64,000 nucleotides of DNA from Capronia americana (lineage: Eukaryota > Ascomycota > Eurotiomycetes > Chaetothyriales > Herpotrichiellaceae): positions 357,244-421,243 of the forward strand of contig JADWQD010000021.1 in the NCBI GenBank assembly GCA_016110215.1, given 5' to 3'. A model generated the notes under the pieces. That model ran no database searches. It was not told the origin of the DNA and worked only from the letters and a program-made list of their open reading frames with translations. Of the stretch, positions 52,883 through 63,923 are shown one piece after another (within the stretch, counting starts at the first letter, position 1; each line of letters begins with the position of its first letter). A program made the translations under genes and the position numbers.

Positions 52883-54775
52883 TCAAGTGATTGCTTGGAA
52901 CATCGGAGCATACACTGTTCGACCACTCATCTCACTGCCACCAGTCTCGGCTTGGTTGAGAGTTTCCATCCACATGGCCCCATCAAAGGGGACCTGATGT
53001 TGTATCTGCGCAAGGACCGCCGGAGACGATGAAAAGGAAGGACCTTCAGGCATAGTGCTGTCGACGAAAACGTCCGGTGTAGTGAAGATTTCGCGGGCAA
53101 ATTTAGCCAACTGGCTCTTTGCAACTTCAGCGCGCGGCCAGATCTCCCCCAGAGACGCGAGTGCGTGAATAGCAAGCTGGATCCGTTCCTTGACAGCCAC
53201 AGCTTGATCGGCTCCTTCGGCAATAGCATAGGCTGGCAGGTGTACTGTCACCGCAACCCCAAGGCCACACATCAAGGTAGGTGTGCAATAGGCCATTGGA
53301 CGCTGAATGGCTGCAAGATGAGTGATGTTGTTGGCGGCCTTCAACGTCTTGACAGTATGAGAGGCGTATCCCAACGCAGGCGACCCAGCAGACTCTGCTC
53401 TTGTGCATATAGTGTGATAGTGATTCCGAATGAATGTTAGTGTAGACCGGGGCCTATGGAGAGATATAGATGCCCAATTAATGAGAAGGTGGGCGAGGAC
53501 AAGGTCTTCGTCGACTGCCCCGTCGCCCTTGACAGGCTCTCGCTTAGAGGCCGGCAAGGCAAGGAAGAACTTTGAAATTTTGACATCAACCGCCTCGATT
53601 TGGGAATATGTGGCGGTGAGAATATCGCGGCGGAGCTGAAGAACGGATTCGAGAATTGAAGCTGCCTCCACCGTATATGCAAAGGACGAGTACTGATAGT
53701 TGTCGTCTAGAAATGCCCGGTCGCGCATGGTTTCAAGTGTGCGTAAGCTGGAGGTGGGACAACATTGGTTATAGTCCTCATCGGTGCCCGGAAGTGGCAC
53801 CTCACAGGCCTTTGCTAGAGATTGAAGGCGGAAGGGGTCGATGTGAGGCTCCATCGCAGTCGTCAGGGTATTGAGAATATAGAGGCTCCACCAAGTCCTG
53901 CGCCACGATTCCTGTAGAGTCGGATTGTTCTGACCATGTTTGATTGCGAATGAGTGATGATTCATCCCAATTCGACGGGCAGTCTCAATTGCACGGTCTA
54001 CTGCTAGAGCCGTTTGGTGTTGCTCAACGCGGCCATAGCACACGAGACTGTACAACAACAACGCTTGAACCTTGAACCCGTCATCAGGAAGATCATCTGC
54101 GAACAGCATGGTGTTGATTTCTGACAGCGGCACTTGGTCTAAATGTGGTGTATAATGTCTTGCCAGACACCATATGACCGCTCTAGCCGGCTCTGGCATC
54201 AAGGAGGGATTCTGAAGCAGAAGTTTCCTGGGGACGACAAATGGATGGGCGGGAAAGAAGTATTGATAAAATAGGTTCAGCAGCTCCGAAAATTCATCGC
54301 CTGTAGGTCTCTGACTGAATGGCTGCAGTAGCAACTTCGAAGGGGTCATGTTTTGGCTTTCTGTGCGTCCAACATCTAAGGCTGATACCGTTGGAAAGGC
54401 AGATTGAAAGAGTTCCTCGTAAGTCTGCATCCCAGCCAGAGCAGATGAACTGAATGCAAAAAGATCGTCTTGCCGCCAATCCGAAGGTGCTGTGTCAGTA
54501 ACGGAAACAATATCTCCCACAGGCTCGCTCGAAGACCCAGACGAAACAGCGGTGGCGTCGATTGAGGAGGACTTCGCAGCGCCTGGACACCTGCGAATGG
54601 CCCTGTAACCTCTTCGGGATTCAATCCAGTAACATGCCCGACTCTGCTTCGAGCATCTGTTGCAACGCGGTTTCTCGCCGTTGCATTTCACGTGCATCTT
54701 TCGACACGGGATACATGCCAAGAGACTGACGGGCTTCGTCCTGCTAAGGAGATCTATGCTGATGGAGCTGTCCAT
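52883..54775 (-). CDS. Zn2Cys6 transcription factor
   Basis: 630 aa, one exon. The DNA-binding domain lies at residues 21-48: CIPCRKMHVKC then CNRC and a final Cys, spacing C-X2-C-X6-C-X6-C-X2-C-X6-C. A basic stretch follows (RRGYRAIRRC). The fungal-specific transcription factor domain covers about residues 170-480 (YYFFPAHPFVVPRKL-like start near FYQYFFPAHPFVVPRKLLLQ; RRTWWSLYILNTLTTAMEPH). Such factors act in the nucleus on CGG-type sites and often control a neighbouring cluster. Its gene converges on the monooxygenase gene (164 bp between stops). The frame is open upstream to 54859, but the ATG at 54775 gives the usual short N-terminus. Confidence 0.9.
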   Translation of the reverse strand: MDSSISIDLLSRTKPVSLLACIPCRKMHVKCNGEKPRCNRCSKQSRACYWIESRRGYRAIRRCPGAAKSSSIDATAVSSGSSSEPVGDIVSVTDTAPSDWRQDDLFAFSSSALAGMQTYEELFQSAFPTVSALDVGRTESQNMTPSKLLLQPFSQRPTGDEFSELLNLFYQYFFPAHPFVVPRKLLLQNPSLMPEPARAVIWCLARHYTPHLDQVPLSEINTMLFADDLPDDGFKVQALLLYSLVCYGRVEQHQTALAVDRAIETARRIGMNHHSFAIKHGQNNPTLQESWRRTWWSLYILNTLTTAMEPHIDPFRLQSLAKACEVPLPGTDEDYNQCCPTSSLRTLETMRDRAFLDDNYQYSSFAYTVEAASILESVLQLRRDILTATYSQIEAVDVKISKFFLALPASKREPVKGDGAVDEDLVLAHLLINWASISLHRPRSTLTFIRNHYHTICTRAESAGSPALGYASHTVKTLKAANNITHLAAIQRPMAYCTPTLMCGLGVAVTVHLPAYAIAEGADQAVAVKERIQLAIHALASLGEIWPRAEVAKSQLAKFAREIFTTPDVFVDSTMPEGPSFSSSPAVLAQIQHQVPFDGAMWMETLNQAETGGSEMSGRTVYAPMFQAIT

Positions 54776-55039
54776 TGAACCCCGGGGCTTTGTGGTTAAG
54801 CTGATGAATATGACCCGATGGTAAATAATGAGCAAGAAGTAGTGTCCCGAACGTGACAAGGCAATACGCGTTGGTGGAAAATCAGTCAGTCTCAGTATCG
54901 GAGTGGGGATATCCTGCAGGGCCGGTGAGTGGAAACCCGGCCCAAGACTTAAGCAGGATGTATAAATCCCGGTGCCCGCCAGCTTACATCGGTAAAAAAT
55001 CCCGTCTAGCCCAGCGAAGCCTAAGAGAATTAGGATAGA
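54776..55039. promoter_or_regulatory. Upstream region of the Zn2Cys6 gene at the edge of repeat DNA
   Basis: About 260 bp of normal-composition DNA upstream of the regulator ATG, before the AT-rich repeat block starts near 55040. No clear TATA box on the minus strand. Confidence 0.4.
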
Positions 55040-55204
55040 TATAACCTATCACGAAATAAGACTAGAGTAGCACGGTGTAACTAAAATAACCGGACTACCT
55101 AACTGTTACAACTTAACCTCTAAGGCGGCCTCTCTAGGAACACATTACGGAAGGTTACCCGAGGAAGTCACGTAGTATTATATAATAAGGTGCCCTACTC
55201 GGTT

Positions 55205-55231
55205 CTACTTAGTAATTATATAACTAAGTAG
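55205..55231. repeat. Inverted repeat (hairpin), 9-bp arms
   Basis: CTACTTAGT and its reverse complement ACTAAGTAG flank a short AT-rich loop. Weaker matching continues outward on both sides (AGGT.CCCTACTC against its partner near 55236-55242). It may be a terminal or hairpin part of an old element. Confidence 0.55.
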
Positions 55232-55255
55232 TATAGAGTACCTTACTTAGGGGCG

Positions 55256-55294
55256 CTTAGTATACTTAATAGTAAGTATATTAAGTATACTAAG
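55256..55294. repeat. Perfect inverted repeat, 16-bp arms, 7-nt loop
   Basis: Arm 1 CTTAGTATACTTAATA (55256-55271), loop GTAAGTA, arm 2 TATTAAGTATACTAAG (55279-55294). The arms match fully, which stands out in a region otherwise scrambled by RIP. Confidence 0.75.
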
Positions 55295-55528
55295 TATTAA
55301 TATAGTATATATATAGGCCGGTAGCCTATTCCTAAATACTTTTTATAGTTAATCTTAATTATACTCTAACTCTTATCTTTAAAATAAAGAAGTATTATTT
55401 TATTATTATATTATTATAAATAATTATATACTTTTATTTTTAGTTAATATTTATATTACTCTCTTAATAAAAAAACTCTTAAAGTATAAACTTATCTTAT
55501 ATAAAGTAATTTATAATATATTAACTAT

Positions 55529-55608
55529 CTATACTATAAACTAAGCTTAAGTTTAAAGTAAAATAATAAAGATAATATAATAAGATTAATACTATTAAAT
55601 AAAGCTTA
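55529..55608 (+). repeat. 80-bp direct repeat, copy 1
   Basis: Aligns without gaps to 57914-57993. Copy 1 has A or T where copy 2 has G or C, and I see no transversions. It may be a remnant of a terminal repeat. Confidence 0.7.
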
Positions 55609-57048
55609 TTTAAATAGTTTAAATAATATAATTTTTATTTAATAATATTTTATAATAAGTATAGTAATTATTATTAAAAAATATAAAAAAGTTCTTTAAT
55701 AAAGAATAGTATATAGTTATAAATAACTATAAATAGCTATAAGTAATCTAGCTACTAGCTAAGAATCTCTTAAGAAGGGAGGATAAAAGAAATTAAGAGA
55801 GAAAAAGAGGAAGATAATAAGAAAAGTATTAATTTCTCTATATTTATAAGTAGTAATATATAGTTCTATATAATTATAGAATAATTTAAGAAGCTTTAAA
55901 AGTTTATAAATAATATAGAGATTATTAAAAAAGATAAAAAGAAGTATATAATAGTAAAGAAAAATATATTATTTAAAATTATTTAGATTTTAAATATTAA
56001 TAATATAAATAATATAATATTATATAATAAGCTAATTATAAATAGTATTAAGTAGATTTTAGTAAATATAAAGAAGATTAAGAAGAAATTATTATTAAGT
56101 AGACTAAATATATAGTAAATATAGAGTTAAGTAGTAATCTAAATTAATTAGTTAAATATTATCTCTACTTTTATAGAACTTTTTATAAAGAGATATAATA
56201 AGGAAATTATAATTATAATTTAAAGTAATTAAAAATATAAATACTTAAAGAATATAAAAATTAAGGCGCTACTTAATATAATCTCTATTCTCTATACGCG
56301 GCTTAAGGATAGACTCTTCTTAAGCGGTAATAATATAAAAACCCCTCTTATTATACTCTCTTAGCCTTCCTCTATCTATTACTAGTTATAGGAATACTAT
56401 ATAATATTATAGAGTAGTATAGTAGCTTAATAAAGTTATTACCTTTTTAGTATTTTTAGTAGGTTAGTTACTTAGCTTTATATATAAGGCTATAAGGCTA
56501 GCTTTACTATCTTTAAACTAGTTAAGTATATTATATATTAGGCTATTACTACTCTCTCCTTCTACTCTTCTACTATTAATTACTACTATCCTCTTTATAC
56601 TTATAATAAAATAACTTATTATAGTTACCCTCTCTTAAGTAGCTCTAGTAATATCGCGCTTAATTAATTATATAAGCTAACCTAAGCGCGGGTTATCGCC
56701 TATTATACCCGCCTCTAGGCGCTAAAGTATAAATAGGCTCGACTTTAAAGTATATACTCTCTATTAATAACTATATAATAGCGATAAAGTAACCTTATTA
56801 TATAATACTCTCTTAGCGGCCTTAAGGAGTATACTAAGCTTACTATCTCTATCGACTTCTATATATATAGGCTATAACTTAAGGAAGACTATAAGTAGAC
56901 TTAACTTTAGCGCTCTAGTACTATTATTAATAAGTACTAAACTCTCTATACCTCTCGCTAGCTATTAGGTCTAATAATAGCCTCTTTAGCGGTAAATACT
57001 ACTTAGTGCACCGCCTTAACCTTAATTAACTACTCCCCGCCTTATAAT

Positions 57049-57340
57049 ATAGCTATATCTATAATCCGACCTATAGCCTTATCCTTAGCCTTAGCCTTAT
57101 ATATTATAATTCCTTAAAATATTTATTAAGTATAGTATTTAATTATTAAACTAGATAAGAGCTATTAGTTAGTATCCTAATATAGATAAGGTATTATATT
57201 AGTCTTTTAATATTATCTAGAGCTAATCTTAAGACCTTATCTAGATAGTATTTTATCTTATACTATAGCTATATTTATTATTCTACTTATAGCCTTATTT
57301 CTTATCTTAACCTTACGCGTTATAATTCTCTAAGTCTTTA
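57049..57340 (+). repeat. Weak tandem-like duplication, about 218-bp spacing
   Basis: The stretch from about 57049 (AGCTATATCTATAATCCGAC, then ATAGCCTTATCCTTAGCC) is echoed at about 57267 (AGCTATATTTATTATTCTAC, then ATAGCCTTATTTCTTATC). Differences are mostly C-to-T. This is tentative. Confidence 0.35.
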
Positions 57341-57913
57341 ACTAAATACTATCTTTAACTATTAAGCTAAGTAATTCTCCTTACTAAATACCTTAATATT
57401 ATTAAGATATCTTTAAGTTCTTTCTTCCTTATCTATAGCCGGCCTTAAGGCCGCCTTACTTAACTAGCGCTTTACCTAACGCTTAACCCTCTATATAATT
57501 AAATTCTCTTTAACGCCCTTTCTTTAGTCCTTTATTAAACCCGTCTAAACTTATTTTATAACTATTTAGCTCCGCTAAACCGAGCTTTAGCCCTCTCTTA
57601 AGTAATATAGTTAGGCCTAGCTATAGCCCCCTCTTCTAGCCTTCTAGTCTTATATCTCCCCTCTAAGCGCCGGCTTATTATAATAGAAATAAATAATTAA
57701 GAAATAATAATAGGGATAATATATACTTAGAAGAGGAGAAGTAATAAGAGATAAAAGCTTATATTAAGTAAGAGGAGGCTATTAATAATTTATTAATATA
57801 AGAAGTTATTAGTTAAGATATAAATAACTAATATAACTCTTTAAGTCTAATCTCTCTAGGTATATCCCTAAATCCTTCTTTACTTAGCTTTTTTATTAGC
57901 TTTTTAAGTAACT

Positions 57914-57993
57914 CTATACTATAAACTAAGCTTAGGTTTAGAGTAAAATAATAGAGATAATATAATAAGATTAGTACTATTAGATAGAGCTCG
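57914..57993 (+). repeat. 80-bp direct repeat, copy 2
   Basis: Less mutated partner of 55529-55608. It ends only 12 bp before the Gypsy LTR. Confidence 0.7.
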
Positions 57994-58005
57994 TTTATAT
58001 AACGG

Positions 58006-58364
58006 TATATTATACTAATAGAATAAAGGTAGAGTAAACGCTGCGTAAAGGTATAGATTACTCAATATAAAGAGACTAAACTAGAGGGAGAAGGAAAATA
58101 TCTAAAAGGGACGGTCGCGCCTGGCCTCAGATAAAGGTATACCTCTACTAAGGGTTCTGGTATACGCGCGCACCGCTAAGAATCCCAGTCACGTGCAGCT
58201 AATTATATATAGCCGTGTAATTTGTATAGGTATATTACCTAATTAGGATAAGGCTTAGTAAAGCCTAATTCCTAATCTAGTAGCTGTCGCTATAATAACC
58301 TTCCTCTATATCTATACTAGTCCAGCTACTCTATATACCAGGCACGTCTCGTTCCGTGATATTA
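58006..58364 (-). repeat. 3' LTR of the Gypsy element, complete
   Basis: About 359 bp. The outer 155 bp (58006-58160) align without gaps to 63769-63923, with transitions only. The inner edge is set by the polypurine tract. It keeps GC-rich parts (TATACGCGCGCACCGC near 58161). Confidence 0.75.
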
Positions 58365-58380
58365 CCCCCCCCTCTAAGGA
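58365..58380 (-). other. Polypurine tract of the Gypsy element
   Basis: On the minus strand TCCTTAGAGGGGGGGG directly precedes the 3' LTR, the normal place for plus-strand DNA priming. This supports minus orientation. Confidence 0.65.
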
Positions 58381-58499
58381 AGCCTGTCCTTAGGCTTTAT
58401 CGTCGTTAGTATAGTCCGGCGCGTCTTCATCGTTCTCCTAACAGCGAATCCACTCTTATAATCATTTCGGGGGGCCTAGTTATTAAGGGTAACTATCGT

Positions 58500-58645
58500 A
58501 ATAGTTCCGGATCTTATATAGTACGTTCTTAAAGTTAGAGACCGGGTACCACTCTAGATCCTTATCCCAGCCTAGCTACTAAACTCGGTATTATAACCTA
58601 TCGTAATACTTCTATACGGCTAAGACTTCCTCAACTTCCTATTTA
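58500..58645 (-). pseudogene. Chromodomain remnant of Gypsy Pol
   Basis: The minus-strand translation still shows EVEEVLAV, KYYDRL, WLGWDKDLEWYPVSNFK and a downstream LGPPEM, interrupted by stops. This is the chromodomain that targets integration in chromoviruses. Confidence 0.8.
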
Positions 58646-60391
58646 TTTTCATCGTTTACCTTAATCGGCGGCGGGGGATTATTAACCTATCTCGAAAGGG
58701 GGTCTTCTACAGCCTTATATAAACGGTCCGGAGAGAGGACCGGGTGGATCTTTATTAAGTCTAGTAGGTCTAACTTAAAAGAGTTATCGACCTTCTTTAG
58801 TATCCGGAAAGGGCTAGCTATCTAGTGCGCTAGTTTTCGGCTTAGTCGATCTATTTTCTAGTTCTTAGTAGACACCTATACTAAGTCTCCTTCCGTAAAA
58901 TTAACTTCCCGGTGATGCTTATCGGCTTATTATTATTGCTGCGCTTATACGCCCGATATAGTAGTACAGGCGGATTACTAGGCGTCTTATATCCTCTCTA
59001 TATACTTTCGGGCTTCTTCTTAGCTGAGTCTTTCCTGTACTATAGCCGGCTCACTTAGCTAGTTCTAATCGAAAGATATACAAGGCTCGTACCTATTTTC
59101 AAAATAGAAAGGGCTTATCTTAATTAAATCGTGCGGTAGTAGTGCTTATATAAAGTCTATAATCGAGAGAAGATTAAACTAGTTATCTTAATAGTAATTA
59201 ATAAACGAATAAAGTCGTTAATTTAGGTACTAGTTTATAATCTCTATTTAGCCGTCTATCTAGGGGTGGAAAGCGGTAAATAGCTTTAACTTTATACCTA
59301 AAATACGGTAGAACTCCATCTAGAATATTAAAATAAATTATAGTCCTTAATTAGATATAATAGTATTTAGGGGTCTATAGTTATAGTATATATATATAAT
59401 AAATAATTATACTATATTCTTTATAGTTATAGTTTTTAAATATAGTAGAGAGTATATTTATTTATCTAGTTAGTCTATAATTACTAAGATATTATTAAAA
59501 CCCTTTATATTCTTTAGGAATAACTTAAAGTTTATAGAGATATATTACTAAGGGCGGTCGGGGATAGGTAGTAACTTTAATATACCCGAAGGTAAATCTC
59601 ACGGGACGGTTATATAATGATAGATATAGTAATTTCGGATAAATTAGGCGATATTCCGAGGGAGGTTTAGCTAGTAGTATTAAGTCTATAATAGTTCTAT
59701 AGTTTTATTACGGCCCGGGTAAGCTATTAATATCTAGTTATAAACCTCTTTAATTAACTTTATATATAAGTGGTCTATATTAAGGACTACTAGTCAACCT
59801 TAGTATAGTAATAGTCTCTATAATAGTTCCTATGAGGCCTACTAATCTCGCGCCTTCTAGTGTTCTTTCTTTAGGGTCTCGCTTTACTTATTAGCTTATA
59901 AGATCCGGTCTACTAAAAGTAACGGCTCTATATCTAATAGGGCTAGCTATAACTCCTAATAGATCTAAGGATCTAGTATTTCGGGGCCTAGTATAACTTA
60001 TATTCTTTTATTCTATATAACTTCTTTCTAACCTTCTTATTCTTACTTACACCGGGTTAAGGTATCCGCTTTCTTATTCTAGCGACCCGGTCGGAACGTG
60101 ATTTAGAAGTAGTACTAGGAGAGCGATATTATCTATTAGGCTTAATAAGCCGTTAATTACCGCTTAGTTATAAAGTATTATAAGGCCTAATAGTTAGTAA
60201 AGATTTAGAACTAGTTTATAACGCTCTATAGTTCTAGTCGCTAATACTTTAAGGTACTTATAATAGTGAGTATCTCCTTATTATAAATATTATAGTTATA
60301 TTCTATAGGGGCTATAGTCTTTAAGTAGTAGGTAATAGGGTACTAGCGGCCGTTAATAGGATCTAGCTATAATAGAACCGCTACTAATACT

Positions 60392-60412
60392 CTATTAAAG
60401 GCGTTAGTCTCT
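60392..60412 (-). pseudogene. RNase H motif remnant (ETDAS to ETNAF)
   Basis: Minus-strand reading ILETNAFN, where Gypsy elements have ETDAS. Asp-to-Asn and Ser-to-Phe are both single transitions, abolishing the conserved acidic residue. Confidence 0.7.
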
Positions 60413-60699
60413 AGTATAGTTTATCGCTCTAAGTAGAAGTAGCTAAGGACGGGGGCTATTAATAGTTGTAACTTTAGTTCTTTAAACGTCTTTTAGTAGT
60501 CTTTATTAAATAGGAAGAGGTAGTCTTTCTTAGTTAGTTATATTAGGGGTTTCGCTATTCGGCTATACTAGTAGATAAATATATAATAGTAATTATAAAA
60601 ACCTAAGAATAACTAGACGCCCTTTACTATAGTAGAAATCTACTAATCCTTAATAACTTAGATCTTCGCTAGGTCCACCTTAATATCTTCTATAGAGAT

Positions 60700-60900
60700 T
60701 ATAAATCCTAGGTATTAAGTCTCTTTAACACTAAACTCGCTTTTCTTAATATTAACTTATAGTTCGGCTTTCTATAGACGCTCTAGGACCTTCTTAACTT
60801 ATTTAGTGTACTCTAGTTTATTCTTAGAATAGATTAGAATATTATTAAGGTAGACTATAATAAAATTATCTAAGAAATTAAATAGAATATTATTTATATA
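60700..60900 (-). pseudogene. Reverse transcriptase palm remnant
   Basis: Minus-strand reading FLDNFIIVYLNNILIYSKN, then VKKVLERL and FSVKET, YLGFIIS. The catalytic YLDD is YLNN: both aspartates changed to Asn (GAC/GAT to AAC/AAT). Confidence 0.85.
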
Positions 60901-62470
60901 ACGCTAGTAGATCGCGGGCCTATTAGTTAGTCTAAATAATAGTACTTTATACTTATAGGCGCTATAGCGAGTCCGGAATATTATTAATTCCTCGGAATCT
61001 AGGTGTATTTAAATATAGTAGAAGGCTTACTATATATTAAACTTTATAAATATATAAGCTTTCTAAAGTTATATTAGGGTTTTATTAATTAAGGGTAATA
61101 GATAATAATCCTTTTTTATTATAGCGTTTAGCTTTTAATAATTAATATAAAAATATAGCCCCCTATTTAGCTTCTTTATAAATAGTATAGGGGACGTATA
61201 TAGTACCTAACTTAGCTTAATAAATCCCTTTAGAAGATTCTCTTTAAGGTATTTCTTAATAAGGAGTAGTTTTAGTGTACTTTTTTAATAAAGGGGGCTA
61301 TACCCTAAGGAGCTTTCACCTTTTAGCTGGATCTTATAGTTATATAGTCGGGGCGGAGGAAGAGTATTAGACTTCGCCTTTAAGAAGACGTCTTTAAAGT
61401 TAATATATTCTTTCGGGAGTAATTATTCTACTAGCTGATCGTTGATCTCTTCTTTAAGTTATCTATCTTTAAGTATCCGTTTAATCTTATAGAGGCTAGT
61501 ACTATAAATAGTATTATTAGCTTTCTTAATATTTCGGTGGAAACCTATAGCTCTAATTATAGCGATATTAACTTCTACACCGAAGGTGTTAACCGAGGGT
61601 AAAGTAATCTTTCTTTTAGTTATTAGTTCCGGTAGAGTTTAGTCGACCTTCGCTAGTTCCTACTTTATAATCTATAGCCGTCGATAGAGGTCCTATTTAT
61701 ATATTCGAGGGGTTATAGTGTATAGACTAGTTCTAGTGGCCTTTACCGGTAGTACTTAGACTAGGCCCCGTCTAAAGTCTATTTCCTATTATAGTGTATT
61801 ACGGGGTTAGGCTTATCGCCTATTAGCTCGTCGTTTATTCTCTATCGTAAATATTTAGTCGCGTTTTTCTATATCTTCTTAGTATCGGGAAAGGATAGCC
61901 GTAACCTAGAGGTTTTTTTAGGGTATATATATCTCTTTTATAAAGGTCGGTTTATACTGGTGGTCTTAGGGCTAGAGTAGACGCTGATTCTATATATCTA
62001 GCTAAATATTAAAATAGGTAAACTATTTACGGCCGAGGATAACCTTATAACTCCCTAAGTCTAAAATAAGTATAGAGAGGTCCTTCTATCGCCTCCCGTT
62101 GACTTTTAGGTGTAGAGTTAATATTTCGGAGACGGGCTTTTCGGGTCTCTCGTCGTAGCCTTTTATAGTGTAGAGGTACTCTAACTATATAGTAGTAATA
62201 TTTAGAAATTAGAATAGGTCTTACGCGAGTTTCGTATTAATAAAGATAAATTTATTTACTTTAGAATTAGCTAAGGTAAAGGTTTAAACTATATATTTAT
62301 TAAATAATAATTTATATAGTATAGTAAAGTACTTTCCGCCTAATAGCTAACTTAGATTAATAAAAGTTATATTAATATTATACTTCCCTAAGAAGGAGAC
62401 TTCCCCTAGGGTTATTCTTTTCTCTATTTATCCTTTATATCCTTACCTACTTTAATAGCCTTATTCTCCG

Positions 62471-62525
62471 CCTTTAAAGGGTAGTCACGAGAGATATATC
62501 TAGGTTATCGGTAAGTAAAGTAAGC
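62471..62525 (-). pseudogene. Gag zinc-knuckle remnant, all ligands mutated
   Basis: Minus-strand reading AYFTYR-stop-PRYISRDYPLK. The expected CCHC knuckle (C-X2-C-X4-H-X4-C) keeps its spacing, but the three Cys positions are Tyr and the His is Tyr, all single G-to-A or C-to-T changes. Confidence 0.75.
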
Positions 62526-63768
62526 GCCGGCTCGGCTTAAGGCCTATTTTATTATATTATTATAGGTGGATTAAGTATATAGAGTTTAGCTACCTTCTCG
62601 CTTAGGTATTAAGAACGAGGCCGGTATTACTCGAGGGTTTAGTATAGAGGGAGGAGTAACTCGAGTAGCCGCTATAGGGGCACGCTTAGTCGCTAGTTTA
62701 GCTTTAATCCGGTCGGTATATTCCTGGAGGCGGTAGAGGCCCTAGTTAAGTACTCGGTAACGGTTAGTGACGTCTTAGTATATTGTGAGTATTTTAAATA
62801 TAGATAGGACTATAGTCTAGAGGTTAATAGTGAGCTTATTATATAGGTTAGGGTATAGGTCTTTAATGGGGATCTTTATAATACTAATAAGGTGAAGGAA
62901 TTTTATATAGAATTTAGGAAAGGTCTAATCCTTTTTTATTACTAGTCGTCGGTATTCTTATTAAGCGTTTAAGGTTTTATATAGGTTAATATAGATACTA
63001 TCTAGAAAGTCTAGTATCTTTATAGTATTTATAAATAGGTCGGTAGTATTAGTACTATAGCGGGCCTATAGGAAAGTTTATACTTCTCCCTTTATACGGC
63101 TAAAGATATATACTATCTTAGTGCGCTCGCCTTAGTTAGTGTTTATATCGAGTTTATTAAGGATTTAGGTCTTCTAGCTCTTATAGCTAGGTTCGGCCTT
63201 ACTATTAGAAAGCTAGTTAGGGTCCAAAAGGTTAAAGGGCTTATATTATACTAGATCTAGTTCTAGGGTTAAGTTTCGGTTTTATTTAATATAGTTAATA
63301 ATAGCTTATTTCTATATAATCTAGGTATTAAGGTCGGTGATCTATTTCTTTTAGTTAATAATCTAGATTTAGTAGTTATAAATAGTGCCTTCCTAATCTA
63401 TAATAGTGTTTTATCCCTAAGCTATTACTTCTAGAAGGGTCTATTTAGATATCGCCTTAATATCTATAATAGTCTTATATCTTAGTAATTACTATAGTTA
63501 CGGGGCTAAGTTAATATCATCGGCTATATATAAGTCGCGTTAGTTTATATTAGTTAGTTCGACTTCTATATTCTATTCGATGGTTAGTAAGATAGTATAG
63601 TTATCAGCCTTAGGTTTGTTTAATTCGGTCGATTGTACTATAATTAGCGTGTTTAGTCCGTAATAGTATAGTTATCGGCTTCAGTTAGTTCGGATCGATT
63701 CGGTCGTAGTGGGATATTATAGTTCCTTCCTAGGATAGTTAAGGGGTAAGTTTAGTCTAATATAATAA

Positions 63769-63923
63769 TATATTATACTAATAGGATAAAGGTAGAGTAA
63801 ACGCTATATAAAGATATAGATTACTTAATATAAAGAGACTAAACTAGAGGGAGAAGGAAAATATCTAAAAGGGACGATCGCGCCTAGCCTTAGATAAAGG
63901 TATACCTCTACTAAGGGTTCTAG
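63769..63923 (-). repeat. 5' LTR fragment of the Gypsy element, cut at the telomere
   Basis: 155 bp matching 58006-58160. It has more A/T than the inner copy (for example GCTATATAAAGATATAG against GCTGCGTAAAGGTATAG). It stops after TTCTAG, where the telomere repeat begins. Confidence 0.8.

Larger units (their letters stand above)
55040..58005. mobile_element. RIP-degraded AT-rich repeat block with unidentified element remains
   Basis: Composition changes abruptly near 55040 to very AT-rich DNA with dense TA steps and stops in all frames, typical of repeats hit by RIP. No domain can be read with confidence. An 80-bp direct repeat (55529-55608 and 57914-57993) may mark the ends of one older element of about 2.4 kb. 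Two hairpin-forming inverted repeats sit near its left edge. The Gypsy element begins directly after it at 58006, suggesting nested insertion. Confidence 0.65.
58006..63923 (-). mobile_element. RIP-degraded Ty3/Gypsy chromovirus, truncated by the telomere
   Basis: Element of about 5.9 kb read on the minus strand, gag toward the telomere. Order seen: outer 5' LTR fragment (63769-63923), Gag zinc-knuckle remnant (near 62471-62525), RT (YLNNILIYS near 60837), RNase H (ETNAF near 60395), chromodomain at the Pol C-terminus (58500-58645), polypurine tract and full 3' LTR (58006-58364). Integrase lies between RNase H and chromodomain but is too decayed for me to place. Each readable motif differs from the family consensus by G-to-A/C-to-T changes. 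All frames are full of stops, so the copy is dead. Chromodomain plus this gene order identifies the chromovirus branch of Gypsy elements. Confidence 0.85.
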
